DNA from: Pyrocephalus nanus
Taxonomy: Eukaryota; Chordata; Aves; Passeriformes; Tyrannidae
Reading direction: 5' to 3'
DNA: 64,000 bases
Assembly: GCA_038380795.1 (NCBI GenBank)
Contig: CM076271.1
Span: 17,375,001 to 17,439,000 of the forward strand
Shown here in pieces: positions 1 to 10,319 of the stretch. The notes beneath the pieces were generated by a model. It was not told the origin of the DNA. It ran no database searches and worked only from the letters and a program-made list of their open reading frames with translations. Every line of letters begins with the position of its first letter. Position 1 is the first letter of the stretch. The translations under genes were made by a program, and so were the position numbers.

Positions 1-2040
1 GAAACAAGGAAGAAAAAACCCATCTGGTGCAAGAACATGACTGCTAACAAGAGCCTATCAAGTCCTAGGCCTCCTCTTGCCTCACTTTGCTTTGAAAAGC
101 AAAACCAAGTTTTCAGAACAGCTTCTCCTCTGTAATGGATCATTTCTGCAGAAATCAGGACTCCAAATTCGATACCCACAAAAATTCCTTCATTCTCAAT
201 TTCATTTCATTTTAAATAGCTTATATCCATAAGCAGAGCATGAAGCAATTTCATTCAACCTGACAAATAAGTAAGGCCAAGGATGCTGCATTTAAAATGC
301 AGAGATAACAGAAGAAAAATTATATTTAGACATGATAGGAGCTAGAAACAGGTTCTCTTTCACTCTTACACTGAAGCTAAATAGCCATGATATGATCAAA
401 CAAGTTTTCACTTTTGCCTTGTAAATAAAATCAAAGGGCAACAGTCCTTTTTCTCTGACGTCTGTAGTTAATAAAGAAAGAATAAACATTACCTACTCTT
501 ACATGAGAAGGGAGAAGATGAGAACATTTCTTAATCTATTTCCAAAGAGGATTAATCTACAGCATACTTCCACCCCAAATACTAATGAAACAAAACACTT
601 TTCCTGCAGTTTTCTGGAAGGGCTGTTCTAACCCATCAAAGCCTGTCACGTGAGTGAAGTTCACCTGAGAGCATTACAAAACCCAGAGCCTTCAGGTGCA
701 AAACATGGCTGGAGCATTGGCTGCATGGGGACAAGGAGAGCTTCCACCCTGCTGCTGAAGCACAACAGCTCAAAGCACTTCTTAGGGCTCACACATCTGG
801 GGTACCAAGTGCCTCAAAAGCATCAGTTAATTGGTGCTTACAACAGCTCTGTGGAGCAGATGAGCTCTTACTACCGGAGCTTGTAGGGAGCAGGTAGGCC
901 AAAGCCCCCACTCATTGGAGAGTTTACCACAGGGATGAGTGTGATGGGGCCAAGTGCACACTGAAGCATTTACTGGTTCCAAATGACCCAGGTAGCATGA
1001 CTGGAAAAGACACGGAGCTGGGATAAGGCACCCATGTCCCCCGCTGTGCCTCTAAGCCGCTCGCCCACCCGCGGGGAAGGGAACAGGATGAGGAAGCTAT
1101 TTTCAGCCCAAGTATCTGGAGCTTACAAACACCCGCTGAAAACGCAATGCCTTATCAAAACAGGTGAGAGCCAATGCCAGCTGACGTTCCCATTCCCCCA
1201 AAGAACTCAGCCACGAGACTTTTTTTTTTTAATTATTATTTTTGAACGGAGTATTTACATGTCTTGCTCTAAATAGGCTCTGGCATTTCTGCAAAGGGAC
1301 CGAATGGATGACCTCGCGGTTTTGAAGAGCGATGGGATCGGTCCAGCTGCCCTCGCCTTTGCTCTGGAGAGGCCTCTGTAGCGAGGCAGGCAGACCACAG
1401 GGAATGGGTTCAGGAGGCACAGGCCCTTACAAATACAGTATTTTCCCCAAGGAACCAGGAGGGAAGAAGACAGCTGTGGCAAAAAGGCCAAGGAACAAGA
1501 GAAGTTCCCGGGCAAGACTCGGAGAGGGAAAGCGAGGGTGAGCCCAGCCTGCAGAAGGGTTTACGTTCCCTTTGAAGAGAAATATTCAGGCTGTCAGGCA
1601 AAACCGAGAATCTAACCTGTGGGAGGACAGAAGATGCTACCTTGAAGAATCTGACTATTACAGGATTAACAGCTACAATCCCTCCCTCTGAGGACACCTA
1701 ATGCCAAAATCTGGCCTGAGGGTTTTAGGTGGTGAGGTTTGTCCAGGCGTGTCAGTAGGAACTCTACAATGTACAGAGAAGAATACTGTCCAAACCTGTA
1801 TTATCTAAACATAGGTGTCTTTAAAAATACTAAACGTTTCTTTTAGGGGATAAGAAAAAACAGACAGAAATACGAAGCCAAAACACACACATTTCTTTTG
1901 GGAGTAAAACGTGCCCCTCAAACACTTGAATTCTACCGTACAATGTATTTATACCATGTTTAAGAAACATTTGTCAAGCATACAAAAATCCCCAGAAGTT
2001 CACTGTCACACAGCTTAATTCCTTATACTCTGCCTACATG
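1..2040. other. Unannotated non-coding stretch
   Basis: No exon with convincing borders and codon bias is visible on either strand. The longest open frames here are short, lack an exon-like setting, and several begin only at GTG. A mildly CpG-containing patch lies around 1034-1165 and ends at a donor-like AAACAG|GTGAGA on the plus strand, but no acceptor or recognisable peptide goes with it. The rest is ordinary AT-rich sequence with a T run near 1221. It probably lies downstream of the minus-strand gene that ends near 4.4 kb. Confidence 0.5.
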
Positions 2041-2089
2041 CACATATAGGGCCAGTTTGTTAGGGGGTGGAGGTGTGTAGCAAAGCACA

Positions 2090-2330
2090 ATCTAGCGAGA
2101 CATGACACCATAACGGTGAACAATAAAAGCAAGCGCAGCATATGTGCTGGACATTTGGTGAAAATAACCCAGCCACAGCTCCGACTTCGGTACATTTTCC
2201 CGTGCGGAAGTCGGTAATTCAGTTTCTGCTCTGATTCAGCTCAGCCAACAATTAAGTCACTCACAACCTCTCTGATCGTTATTTATTGGAGAATTCTGGC
2301 ATTCTAGGAAATGCATCTTTACTTTTCAAC
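2090..2330. promoter_or_regulatory. Possible conserved non-coding block with 8-bp inverted repeat
   Basis: CCGACTTC at 2181-2188 is matched by its reverse complement GAAGTCGG at 2207-2214, with an 18-bp gap. Both arms keep CpG dinucleotides in an AT-rich, otherwise CpG-poor setting. Retained CpGs in non-island DNA can indicate selection. The role as a regulatory element is inference only. Confidence 0.25.
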
Positions 2331-4350
2331 CCTGTTTTTCTGTAGAGCCCAAGAAGCTGAAATCTGGGGGTTTTGTTCTTTTTCTTCTCTTCACCTTTCA
2401 AGTTTTTTTCTCCATCTAGATGCTTGGATTTTCCCTGGCTCTAAGTTCTGGAATTGTAGCAATAAATATATTTCCTATTTTATTACTTGTAATTGCCCCT
2501 TTGATCAGAATCCTATGCCCTTTAACCATATTTATATGGTCATCCTGCACACTGCTTCTAAATACAGAATGAGTCGTTTTCTAAGGGAAAACTACATGAG
2601 ATGGGTTTTCCTTTAGTGCACACACATGGAATCCCATACATTTGGCACCAATTTAGCTTATTATCATTTCATTCTTCCTTTTTATATTTGTTTCATTGTA
2701 AAAGCAATATAAAACTCCACATTCACTGGGATAGACTGCTCATTCCTTAGTACTGGCTTCCTTCATCCAGCCTGTAGCACATCCACCCTGACTCTATCTT
2801 GCCTTTGCAAAAGGACATACCAACAAACACGTGAAATATCCCACAGCTGGAAGAGCTGAACTGTAGGTCTCTAAGCTTTGCTGATCACACACTGCAAGCC
2901 TTACCTCAGTGTGAAGCCTAGGAAGCTTTTCATGCGTAGCCCTTTTGTTCCTCCCAATGTCCAAGAGTTTGCAAAGACACAGGCCAGCCTCCCCAGCTGG
3001 CAGACTGCCTCCAGGGAGGGCTGTCTCACACAGGCCTGCGCAACAAGGACAAGACTGGCTGCCTTGTCTCTGACAGCTCTGGCCTTGGCCACCAAGCACA
3101 CAGTGGTTGGAGCCACATCAAGAAGCCCTCCTTGACTGTGGCTGCCCTTTGGACACCATATCTCAGCAGCTGAAGAGCACAGTGCCCTCACTCCAGGTGA
3201 AACAGAGGACCATCCCCAGGGGCCACATGGCCCTTAATAATGGCAAAACCCTGACAGACTTCAGAGAACTCAGAGCTGCTTTTGATTTAGGCCACGCACC
3301 TCAAAGCAGCATTTGTTTCACTCAGCTTCCTCAAAGTGATGGTCTCAGGAACCTACATAGCCAGCCCAGCTCAAGAACTTGCAGTTCTTCAGAGAACAGA
3401 ACATGGACATGTGAAAAGCCATCTTTAGGGCAAGTGTTTTATTTGGAGGAGAAGCCAAGATGAAGCCAAATTCAACACAGAGTAGAAGACTTGCACCTGA
3501 AGCAGGCAGATATCCCAGGGAAGAGGCACTGATGCCACAGCATGTGCCTACCTACACTGCTTTTCCCTATAGACCCCCACTGGTGCAGGGATAACAGGAG
3601 CAAAGGAAGGGGCTGAGTGTGTGGTTTATCCCAAGTCCTTTAACTTACAGCTTTGAGAGATTTCATTCTTCTGCTTAAGCATATTTGTCCTATGTGTTTT
3701 CATCACACTGCTTTGTCTGCTTAGCCAGTTTAGACAGACATTCACATTCTCCAGTCACAGGAAAAGCTGCTTCTGGAAGGGGGTCCTGCAGCCAAAAGAA
3801 CTAAAGGCTTAGATATTAAAGAAACCTTAACAGCTACTTGACTTGTACTATTTTGTGTACACTCAGAGCCAGCAGCAACAGGCAGACTCATCTGGACTCC
3901 CAAAGCATCACCCTTTCCAAGATGCTCTTCGGGTGAGCCAGTCACCTGACACTGGGAACTGCTATAGGAGGTTCCCTCATGCTGGAAAAGTAGAGCATCT
4001 GTGGCTACTTCCCAAGGTTTCTCATCACAGATACCTGTCTAAGCTCTACAGCCACGAAAAGATGTGTTTACAAACAGGAACAAACTGGCACACATGGGAA
4101 CAGGGCATCCTTACATTCCACAACATGAAGTCAATTTGGTTCAGTCAAACTTGAAAGGGCAGCAGCTTGGCACTTGGGGTAATTTCAGTGACAGACAACT
4201 GTTCTCCTTCGCCACTGGTAAATACAATCACAAATTCCTAGAGCTTTCTCTCTGGACACCAATAGGAGACTATGCTGAAAAACATGACAGAGATAGAGAT
4301 CAGAGGTCTGTTTTTGTTTCTACGTCTTGATGACCATGACTTTAATGGGA
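2331..4350. other. Unannotated non-coding stretch
   Basis: I see no gene here. Overlapping short open frames on both strands at 2.8-3.5 kb reflect a locally GC-richer segment. A donor-like CTGAG|GTAAGG occurs on the minus strand near 2900, but no acceptor and no recognisable peptide accompany it. No transposon was recognised. Confidence 0.45.
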
Positions 4351-4379
4351 TAAGTATATTAACATGTGATAAATTACTC

Positions 4380-4385
4380 TTTATT
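4380..4385 (-). terminator. Candidate poly(A) signal AATAAA (minus strand)
   Basis: Plus-strand TTTATT reads AATAAA on the minus strand, about 1.45 kb past the stop codon at 5833. It is the first canonical AATAAA hexamer I found going left from the stop. Hexamers are common by chance in AT-rich DNA, so this is only a candidate. Confidence 0.3.
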
Positions 4386-4671
4386 CTGTTGTACTTCTAC
4401 AATTCTAGAGACAGTTTGGCAGCTTTGCTCTCAGCCATATTCCTATAAAGAAACACTTGTTTTGCTCAAAAAGGGTAAGAACAAGGCTGTTTGTAAACAA
4501 AGCTGGAAAAAGAAGAAATCCATCCCCCACAAAGCTCAGAACTCCCCAAAATAACTTTCTGCAGAGAGCTACCATTACACAGGGTGAAAAATTTCTTTAA
4601 ACCCATCAATCCTGAATTACACAGAAATGCTCAAACAGGGCTGCACAGTACTGATCTGAACCGGTATCACT

Positions 4672-4677
4672 TTTAAT
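4672..4677 (-). terminator. Candidate poly(A) signal ATTAAA (minus strand)
   Basis: Plus-strand TTTAAT reads ATTAAA on the minus strand, about 1.15 kb past the stop. The sequence just downstream on the minus strand (4625-4665) is relatively GT-rich, as expected of a downstream element. It would give a shorter 3' UTR than the site at 4380. Confidence 0.3.
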
Positions 4678-5832
4678 TTCCCACCTGATTGGGTTGAAAA
4701 GGTTCATATGTTGGAAAGTGTGGCAGGAGAAACTTACTGAAAATTGCAATCCAGGATCAGATTAAAGAGCAAGGATGATAAAGGGAAAATCTTCTTCATA
4801 AATGAGTTTCTTTATCCAGAATAAACTCAAAAGGTCCTGTGAGGGGAGAAGGATATGTGTTTCATTAGGACAAAGAGAGTAGGGAAAACTATGCCTGAAA
4901 ACTCCTTTGTGATGACAACTCTTACAACACAGCTTCTTTAAGGGCAAGGTATTAAAACCACTTTGGAAAAAAAAATAACTTTTATCTCCCAAGAAGATTA
5001 ACACTGAAGTCCTGCACAGCACACCACATCACCATTACATTCACAAAACACCAACAAGCACCAAAAGAGAGTCTCTTAGCCCAATTCCCAGTCCATCCTA
5101 CTGTCATGGTCTACTTGGGACAGAAATCCTTCCATGACTCAAGAGAGAGATGCTCAGCATACCCATTGCTAGAGCTGAAGACAAGACACCTCTTTTACAG
5201 CCTGTGACAGCCCAGAGCAACAGATACATTACCTTTAGAAGGAAGACAAAGGGTTGAGCGATACGGATACTGCTTAAATAACTGAAACCAAGAACTCTTT
5301 TTTTCATGAGCTTTAAAGGCTGAATTTTTCCAACATTATACTATATTATTTCTGACCTTCTGGAGTTCCTGGGGAGAACTTGTTCTGCACTGCCCTGTGC
5401 TGTGAGAAACCCTTTCCCTCCCTGTGCCCTGGGTGGAGTCAGCTTGTACCCAGTTTCATCAGCAACCTGAGTAGCTCCAGGCTCTGAGCACAAAGGGCAA
5501 CGGAATGGCTGCTGGGTTTTGTCTCCTGTGTGCGCTCATGTACAAACCCAATGTCTACAGTGACAGCCTCAGAGAAGGCACTGGGGAAGTCTTTCCTTTT
5601 CTGGACACATTTTGCTTCAGAAATAGGCCCCAAGATTTGACACTGCACTCTGATGTAGCCCACCCTAAGGAAGTGGATGGCAGGTAACCCCTTCTTAGCT
5701 CTGATGTTACAGGCAAAAAGCAAAGGCTCTGTGAAAGCCAAGGCCACGCCACGCTTCGTGTCTGTACTTGTCTCCACGGATGCTCTTCCTCTCACCAGCC
5801 ATGCATAGAAGAGATGTAGGAGAACTGAAATC

Positions 5833-6012
5833 CTACATGTCAGTGTACTTGGTGGCTGGACCAGCGGCCTTGTTGGGAATGAGTCCTGTGGTTTTGACCC
5901 AGAAATAGAAGGTACAAATTCCACAGGGCAGCTGGATCACCACCATGCAGCGCCTCGCTGCAGCGTGGCCCAGCCAGCGCTCGTGCATGGTCAGGATACC
6001 ATGGAACGGCTG
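5833..6012 (-). CDS. Terminal coding exon: C-terminus of an unidentified single-pass or tail-anchored membrane protein
   Basis: This is the best-supported coding sequence of the window. On the minus strand a pyrimidine-rich tract ends in TTGTTTTCCAG at 6024-6013, followed by 59 sense codons and a TAG stop at 5835-5833. Third codon positions are mostly G or C and codon choice is typical of a vertebrate gene, unlike the overlapping frames. Starting in phase 0, the peptide opens with QPFHGILTMHERWLGH. An Ala/Arg/Cys turn follows, then a hydrophobic stretch at residues 23-39 (including GICTFYFWV), then TTGLIP and a short polar tail ending KYTDM. The hydrophobic segment suggests a membrane helix 20 residues from the C-terminus. 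The reading frame stays open upstream through the acceptor to an ATG at 6090, but the pyrimidine tract argues that part is intron. I could not assign a family, so function is left open. The preceding exon must end in phase 0; no convincing partner was found, so the rest of the gene may lie far to the right or outside the window. Confidence 0.72.
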   Translation of the reverse strand, partial: QPFHGILTMHERWLGHAAARRCMVVIQLPCGICTFYFWVKTTGLIPNKAAGPATKYTDM

Positions 6013-7285
6013 CTGGAAAACAAGATGGCATGTGAGAAATGCAGAACTGAAACCAAGAGCGGGCAACCACCGTAAAAACTGAAGTCTCATTAAACACTGG
6101 ACAGTCGGTAAGTGCAGACCCTCCCATCTGCGTGCTGTGCACCGTACGGGGCGTGGGCAGGGCTGACGTGCGTGCTTTGGAAATCAGCAGTTCTTACACT
6201 GCTCACCCAGGAAGTTATTAACTTGCATGTTTGTGGGCAACTGCACGAGCTATTTTTGGTCATGGGACCCTGTGTAAGGAAAGGATTGCGAGGTTTTAAT
6301 AATGATCTTTAGTTAACTTGGTTACCCACACAACAATGACTTTCTGAGAGGCCAACTGCTGCGAAAAACTTGAGACGGGCTTTACTTCCAGAGGTATTAA
6401 ACTATGAAAATATCTAACCATAATAGTAAGCAGCTATAAAAAGAACCCTGTTTATTTCACATGATTTCTTTGTATGCCACAGTGTTATGAGAATACTTCA
6501 GCTCAATGACAACATGGTAAATTGGAAAAGATTAACTATTGAAGTCAGCACTTACGCAAGTTCATTTTTGCTTGGTGTTGGTGATTTTTCTCCTTTCCCA
6601 ACCCAAGATTTCACTAGTATCAGCAGGCACGACATTCTTATAAATTTAAATATGAAATTAACCTGATACTAAGGACAACTCATGTAAGGAACCATGAAAG
6701 GAGAAACTGGTGGATAAATAAAATAACCCCCAACCAATAATGCAGACTTCAGTTCTGTGTTGCTGTACCATCATGCAGGTAGATCTAGAGACCACGTACC
6801 CAACCTGAGAAATAATCTGGTATCTCCCATCTCTATAATACTGCAAATTGTATCCAGTAACTTTTCTGCAATGGTGGAGCATCACAGAATATCCTACAGA
6901 GAAGGTCAAATGCTGTACTACAAGGCTATGATGGTGTTTTACCTCATTCCTGAGAAATGCCATGAGGCCTTATCAAATCCCATTCACTATTAGGGTACAC
7001 CGAGAAAAAGGGGGAGAAAATAAAGATTGCATTTGTTTCTGGGAAGACCCACACCGCTCCGTGGAGAGGACACTTCCACCCTTGTTAATCCCAGCTTCTT
7101 AAAGCAACACTCAGTAAGATAATGAATCCTTTAAATGTTACATCTTGTGTCTTGCATTATTGTGGTGCAGCAACTCTCCACATCAAACAGTCATCAGCAC
7201 TATTACAAAGTGGGCTTATAAGAGACTGGCTGAAAAGGCGCTGTGTGAAAAGAAGTGGAAAATTAAAGCTGAAGCAGTCGAAGAA
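6013..7285 (-). other. Probable intron upstream of the terminal exon
   Basis: The acceptor of the terminal exon closes an intron running right from 6013. Nothing in this segment looks like a further exon. A plus-strand donor-like GTCG|GTAAGT near 6110 and a minus-strand TGC|GTAAGT near 6556 lack partners. Open frames at 6658-6993 on both strands overlap each other and have no exon borders. Confidence 0.45.
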
Positions 7286-7289
7286 AGGG

Positions 7290-7515
7290 CTTAATTTACT
7301 GGCATGTACAGTATGCAAATGAGATTACTCTCAGCTTAACTGCATCATTTATGTCCATAATAACGGCATCATCATTACAGGGCTCAAATTAAATTACACC
7401 ATAATTAGCATATCAAAGTGATTGGTTAAAGTTTAAAACAAATACCCAATTTTGTTAATGAACAGCTGTAATTGTCATGTACACTTCAATGAAAACTCCC
7501 TAAACAAATATATGT
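7290..7515. promoter_or_regulatory. Candidate conserved enhancer-like block with octamer and homeodomain sites
   Basis: The block contains a perfect POU octamer ATGCAAAT at 7313-7320. It also has several TAAT/ATTA cores, an inverted CCAAT (GATTGG) near 7421 and an E-box-like CAGCTG near 7463, in repeat-free AT-rich sequence. This composition is typical of deeply conserved non-coding elements near developmental genes. No reading frame is sustained. Conservation itself cannot be seen from one sequence. Confidence 0.4.
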
Positions 7516-7719
7516 TTTAGAACAGAGAAAGATTTTGAAGCAGACAGGTCTGTGGCAGAGGTAAATTGCCTAAAAAAGAATGACACAGACTATTCTATTA
7601 ATGTTAATATATGCTCATCGTTTGCAGGTAATAAAACATTCTATCAAAACAAGCCTTCGCTTCGTATTTTTTGCCTCTCAAACTCCACCAGCACACCGGG
7701 AAGTGTCAGCAGGGAGAGA

Positions 7720-7800
7720 TGCCGGCCGTGCCCAGCCTGCCCCATGCACGCGTGGAGAGGGGGAGGAGGGAGGAGGAAGAAGAAGAAGAGGATGTCTCGC
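7720..7800. repeat. Purine-rich GGA/GAA low-complexity tract
   Basis: From about 7755 to 7793 the plus strand is almost pure purine, with GGA and GAA triplets. This creates Gly/Arg/Lys-rich frames that are not genes. It is an ordinary low-complexity tract. Confidence 0.6.
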
Positions 7801-7990
7801 TAACTCTACCCTGTAGACCAGGGCTGGAGTAAGCTGATGACATGATAACACATTAGGCAGCCTACAATTCAATTTACTCTAATCTAATCACATCTACGCA
7901 GCAGTTCCAGAGGTGGAACTGCACCAGAGAAGTTTTTGCTGTTCTCGTCTCATTAAAATAAATAGGGAGGTGGGACCGGAGGGTTTGTCA

Positions 7991-8005
7991 CTGTCAGCCT
8001 GACAG
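7991..8005. promoter_or_regulatory. Palindrome CTGTCAGCCTGACAG with paired TGACAG cores
   Basis: CTGTCAG and CTGACAG form 7-bp arms around a single C. TGACAG is the core bound by TALE homeodomain factors (TGIF/MEIS type), here in mirror orientation. The block around it (7860-8130) is repeat-free and keeps several CpGs. Factor binding is inference from the motif. Confidence 0.3.
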
Positions 8006-8530
8006 CCGGCGACACATTTCCAAAGATCCATCACCACAAATGTACACAGCAAATATACAGTTAAAACACTCCTCAGGCAGAATGAGCTCTAACAGGGGAG
8101 CGAGTCTGCTCCGTGGTATTTTAAAGTCCAGGTGAGCTCTACCACACTCGGGGATGGCAGGAACTGTGAGGGGACCAGGCCAAAGAAGCCCAGCGTCACC
8201 TCACACACACGGGGTAAAATAATCTCTCTCCATCCCCCAAAATGTTTACACTGCTATATTTGCTTATGTATTACCCAATATTATAGGACGTGGCATGGGG
8301 AAGTATATTTTGTGCTAAAATTGGGAATGCACTTTCAAATATACTTAACAAGGAAATTGAATGTCTTATTAAATCCGTATTATCAAAACACTGTTCAAAA
8401 ATTTAAAGAAAGTAGCTTTTCATTTTATTCATCGAGGAATCCATTAAAGCCTAAGCTCTGAAGTAGTATGTAAATTATGTGCCTTTCAAGGTAGAGCTAG
8501 GGCAAATTCACTCCATCAACTAATGATGAA

Positions 8531-8563
8531 CCTCATTATGTGCAGGGAGTATTCATAATGAGG
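8531..8563. promoter_or_regulatory. 10-bp inverted repeat with homeodomain cores
   Basis: CCTCATTATG at 8531-8540 is the exact reverse complement of CATAATGAGG at 8554-8563, with a 13-bp gap. Each arm carries an ATTA/TAAT core, so the pair could be a composite site for a homeodomain dimer. It lies in repeat-free AT-rich DNA. Confidence 0.35.
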
Positions 8564-8882
8564 AAACAAGCCACCCGCCATTCCATGTTCTAACATAAAT
8601 CCCTGTAAAATGTGAATATCTCCACGTCTAATTAAAGGCTGCTAATTCCTATCATCCCCTACACAGCCCAAAAAGCAAAAACTAGAAATGTGTTTAAAAA
8701 GACACCCTTTGATTTTACAAAACACATTTATTTGTGTTTACCATTCGTGAGTTGCAATGTATTTTTTTTTTTTAAGAAAAATCAATCCCTGTGTTATAGA
8801 ATGAAAGTTTGGCGGTACCAAAGTTTATTTACATTATCTGACTTGGTCCTGCATTTTAAAAAGAGTTTCTAATTTGCATAAG

Positions 8883-8900
8883 TCAGGCTGAACAGCCTGA
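8883..8900. repeat. 8-bp inverted repeat, 2-bp gap
   Basis: TCAGGCTG and CAGCCTGA flank AA. It is a small perfect inverted repeat in the putative intron; no function is assigned. Confidence 0.3.
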
Positions 8901-8948
8901 GAGACAAATAAATAAAAAGGTAGAGAAAAGAAATCTCCAGGAATACAT

Positions 8949-9075
8949 AAAAAAAAAATTTAAGTGTTAAAAAAAAAAAAAAGGAGGGGGGGAAAGGAAA
9001 AGAAAAAAAAAAGGAAGGAAAGAACAGCTTTGCTATCCAGGTTTGCTCTGGAACTAAGACTTCCTAAAAAAAAAA
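8949..9075. repeat. A-rich and purine-rich low-complexity tract
   Basis: Successive A runs (near 8949, 8969, 9003 and 9066) are joined by AAAGG and GGGGG purine stretches. I found no retroposon body attached, so I read this as simple low-complexity DNA rather than a SINE tail. Confidence 0.6.
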
Positions 9076-9299
9076 ATAAATCTGGAGATCCCATAATAAC
9101 TGAGGAAGGCAGGCAGCAGAGGCAGGAAGAGGGAGAGCCAATTAAGCAAGCAAGTACACAACAGGTATTTAAAAGATTTTTTGAATGATACTCAATTTAG
9201 GAAGGAGCTGCTTCCCTTCCAAAATCCTGTAAGAATTAGGGATTGAACACAACACTGCTTAATGCAGGCTGGAAGAAAAGTGCTCTTCCACAGACTTAC

Positions 9300-9479
9300 C
9301 TAGATTTGATATTTATACCTACAAGCGCAGCGTCCGCTCCTACGATCAAAACCATATTTCTTATTAAGTTACATAATACCCATCCTATGCATCGCTTTGA
9401 ATTCATTTGCTCCTGCACTGAATTATAGATTTGCTCTCTGTACTTCCCGGCACAGAAGTGGACAGGTTTGCCGCCTCCC
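9300..9479 (-). CDS. Possible 180-nt internal exon, symmetric phase 2-2
   Basis: On the minus strand CTTCTGTTCAG ends at 9480 and a near-perfect donor CTAG|GTAAGT begins after 9300. Between them only one frame is open across all 180 nt, entering and leaving in phase 2, so the exon could be skipped without a frameshift. The peptide includes KPVHFCAGKYREQIYN and SVQEQMNSKRCIGWV; I do not recognise it. Codon use is vertebrate-like in the first half but AT-rich in the second, which weakens the case. Its outgoing phase does not fit the terminal exon at 6012 (phase 0), so the two cannot be directly joined. A conserved non-coding element with chance splice-like ends is the main alternative. Confidence 0.22.
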
Positions 9480-9639
9480 CTGAACAGAAGACGCATCACT
9501 GTTTCTTTTTTACTGCTATGTATTAATATTTTCCTACGTGTTCAAAACAAACCGAGAAGCACAGCAAAACCTGAGAACGTTTCAGTTTGGAGAAGAAAAC
9601 CATCCACTGAAGCTGAGCAACATACAGGATTAAAGAAGA

Positions 9640-9663
9640 ATTAAAAAAAAAAAAAAAAAGAAA
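9640..9663. repeat. Poly(A) run
   Basis: A run of A interrupted by one G, without a recognisable retroposon upstream. Confidence 0.6.
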
Positions 9664-10013
9664 AATAATGGCATAAAGGGCTGCTTTAAAGCAACGTGGT
9701 AACTCCTCGCAGGGCACGGAAGCACTTGGACAGTCGCAGAAAAGGCTGTGGTACCTTCAGATTATGTCAACCGAAAAGTTGAAATCCTCGTGTAAAAATA
9801 CCCCTCACGTCTCATCCCTAGAAAAGCTTATTTAGGATTCATAGAAATTCATAGCCGCTAAGAGGAATATGTGCACATAAAAATCACAAATGCAAAATAA
9901 AAAAAAAAAAAAAGGGAAGAAGAAAAAAATAAATATTTAAAAGAATAAAATAGAGCACACAGATTAAACTATTTTAGCAACGCAAATTTTCTAGAAATAG
10001 CTGGGCATTTTAT

Positions 10014-10050
10014 GGGGGGGGGGAGGGGAGGGGAGATGGTGTGGGGGGGG
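10014..10050 (+). repeat. G-run cluster with G-quadruplex potential
   Basis: Four G tracts (10014-10023, 10025-10028, 10030-10033, 10043-10050) lie within 37 bases on the plus strand. They sit just left of the CpG island. This satisfies the usual pattern for an intramolecular G-quadruplex. It is also just downstream of the minus-strand donor at 10320, so in a leftward transcript the intron would carry the C-rich complement. Confidence 0.5.
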
Positions 10051-10196
10051 AGAGGATCCGGCTTCTTTGAGTTGCATAAAAATAAAACTACGCTGCGCTG
10101 CTCCCCTGCCCGCCCCGCGGCTCCGCCGGGCTGTGCCGGTGGGGTGGCGGTGCTGGGCTGGCTTGGTTTGTTGGTTTGGATTTTTTTTTTATTATT

Positions 10197-10226
10197 CCCC
10201 CCCCCCCCCCCCCTTCTCTCTCTCTC
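10197..10226. repeat. C17 run followed by CT-rich tract
   Basis: Seventeen consecutive C residues (10197-10213) are followed by TTCTCTCTCTCTCC. It follows a T run at about 10181-10190, making one long pyrimidine tract. On the minus strand it is a G17 run within the region a leftward transcript would cover. Confidence 0.85.
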
Positions 10227-10319
10227 CTTCTCCTTTTAGGTCAACCAGTCATGCACTGGGAAGACAACCCTCCAAAAATAACTTGTCCCTCCCCCGGAGC
10301 GCGGAGTTGAACAACCTAC

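Larger units (their letters stand above)
4360..5832 (-). other. Putative 3' untranslated region of the minus-strand gene
   Basis: This stretch lies directly downstream, on the minus strand, of the stop codon at 5833-5835. It ends near two candidate poly(A) signals. It has no further coding exon on that strand that I can support. The 3' end is therefore either about 1.15 kb from the stop (ATTAAA at 4672-4677) or about 1.45 kb (AATAAA at 4380-4385). An open frame on the opposite strand at 5505-5687, with an ATG in good context and a donor-like end, lies within it and is treated as a chance shadow. Confidence 0.45.

Noticed and set aside
5505..5687. Plus-strand ATG frame of 60 codons ending near a donor-like site
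   Set aside because: Good start context, but it lies antisense to the terminal gene's 3' UTR, has no acceptor partner downstream that I could see and no recognised peptide.
5439..5924. 161-codon minus-strand open frame overlapping the terminal exon
   Set aside because: It runs in a different frame from the well-biased terminal exon and through its 3' UTR; codon choice is poor.
8949..9075. A-rich tract as a retroposon tail or processed pseudogene end
   Set aside because: No gene-like or SINE-like body precedes it and no target-site duplication was seen.
9836..9862. TTCATAGAAATTCATAG wording like a CR1 3'-end repeat
   Set aside because: Too short and unaccompanied by other CR1 sequence.
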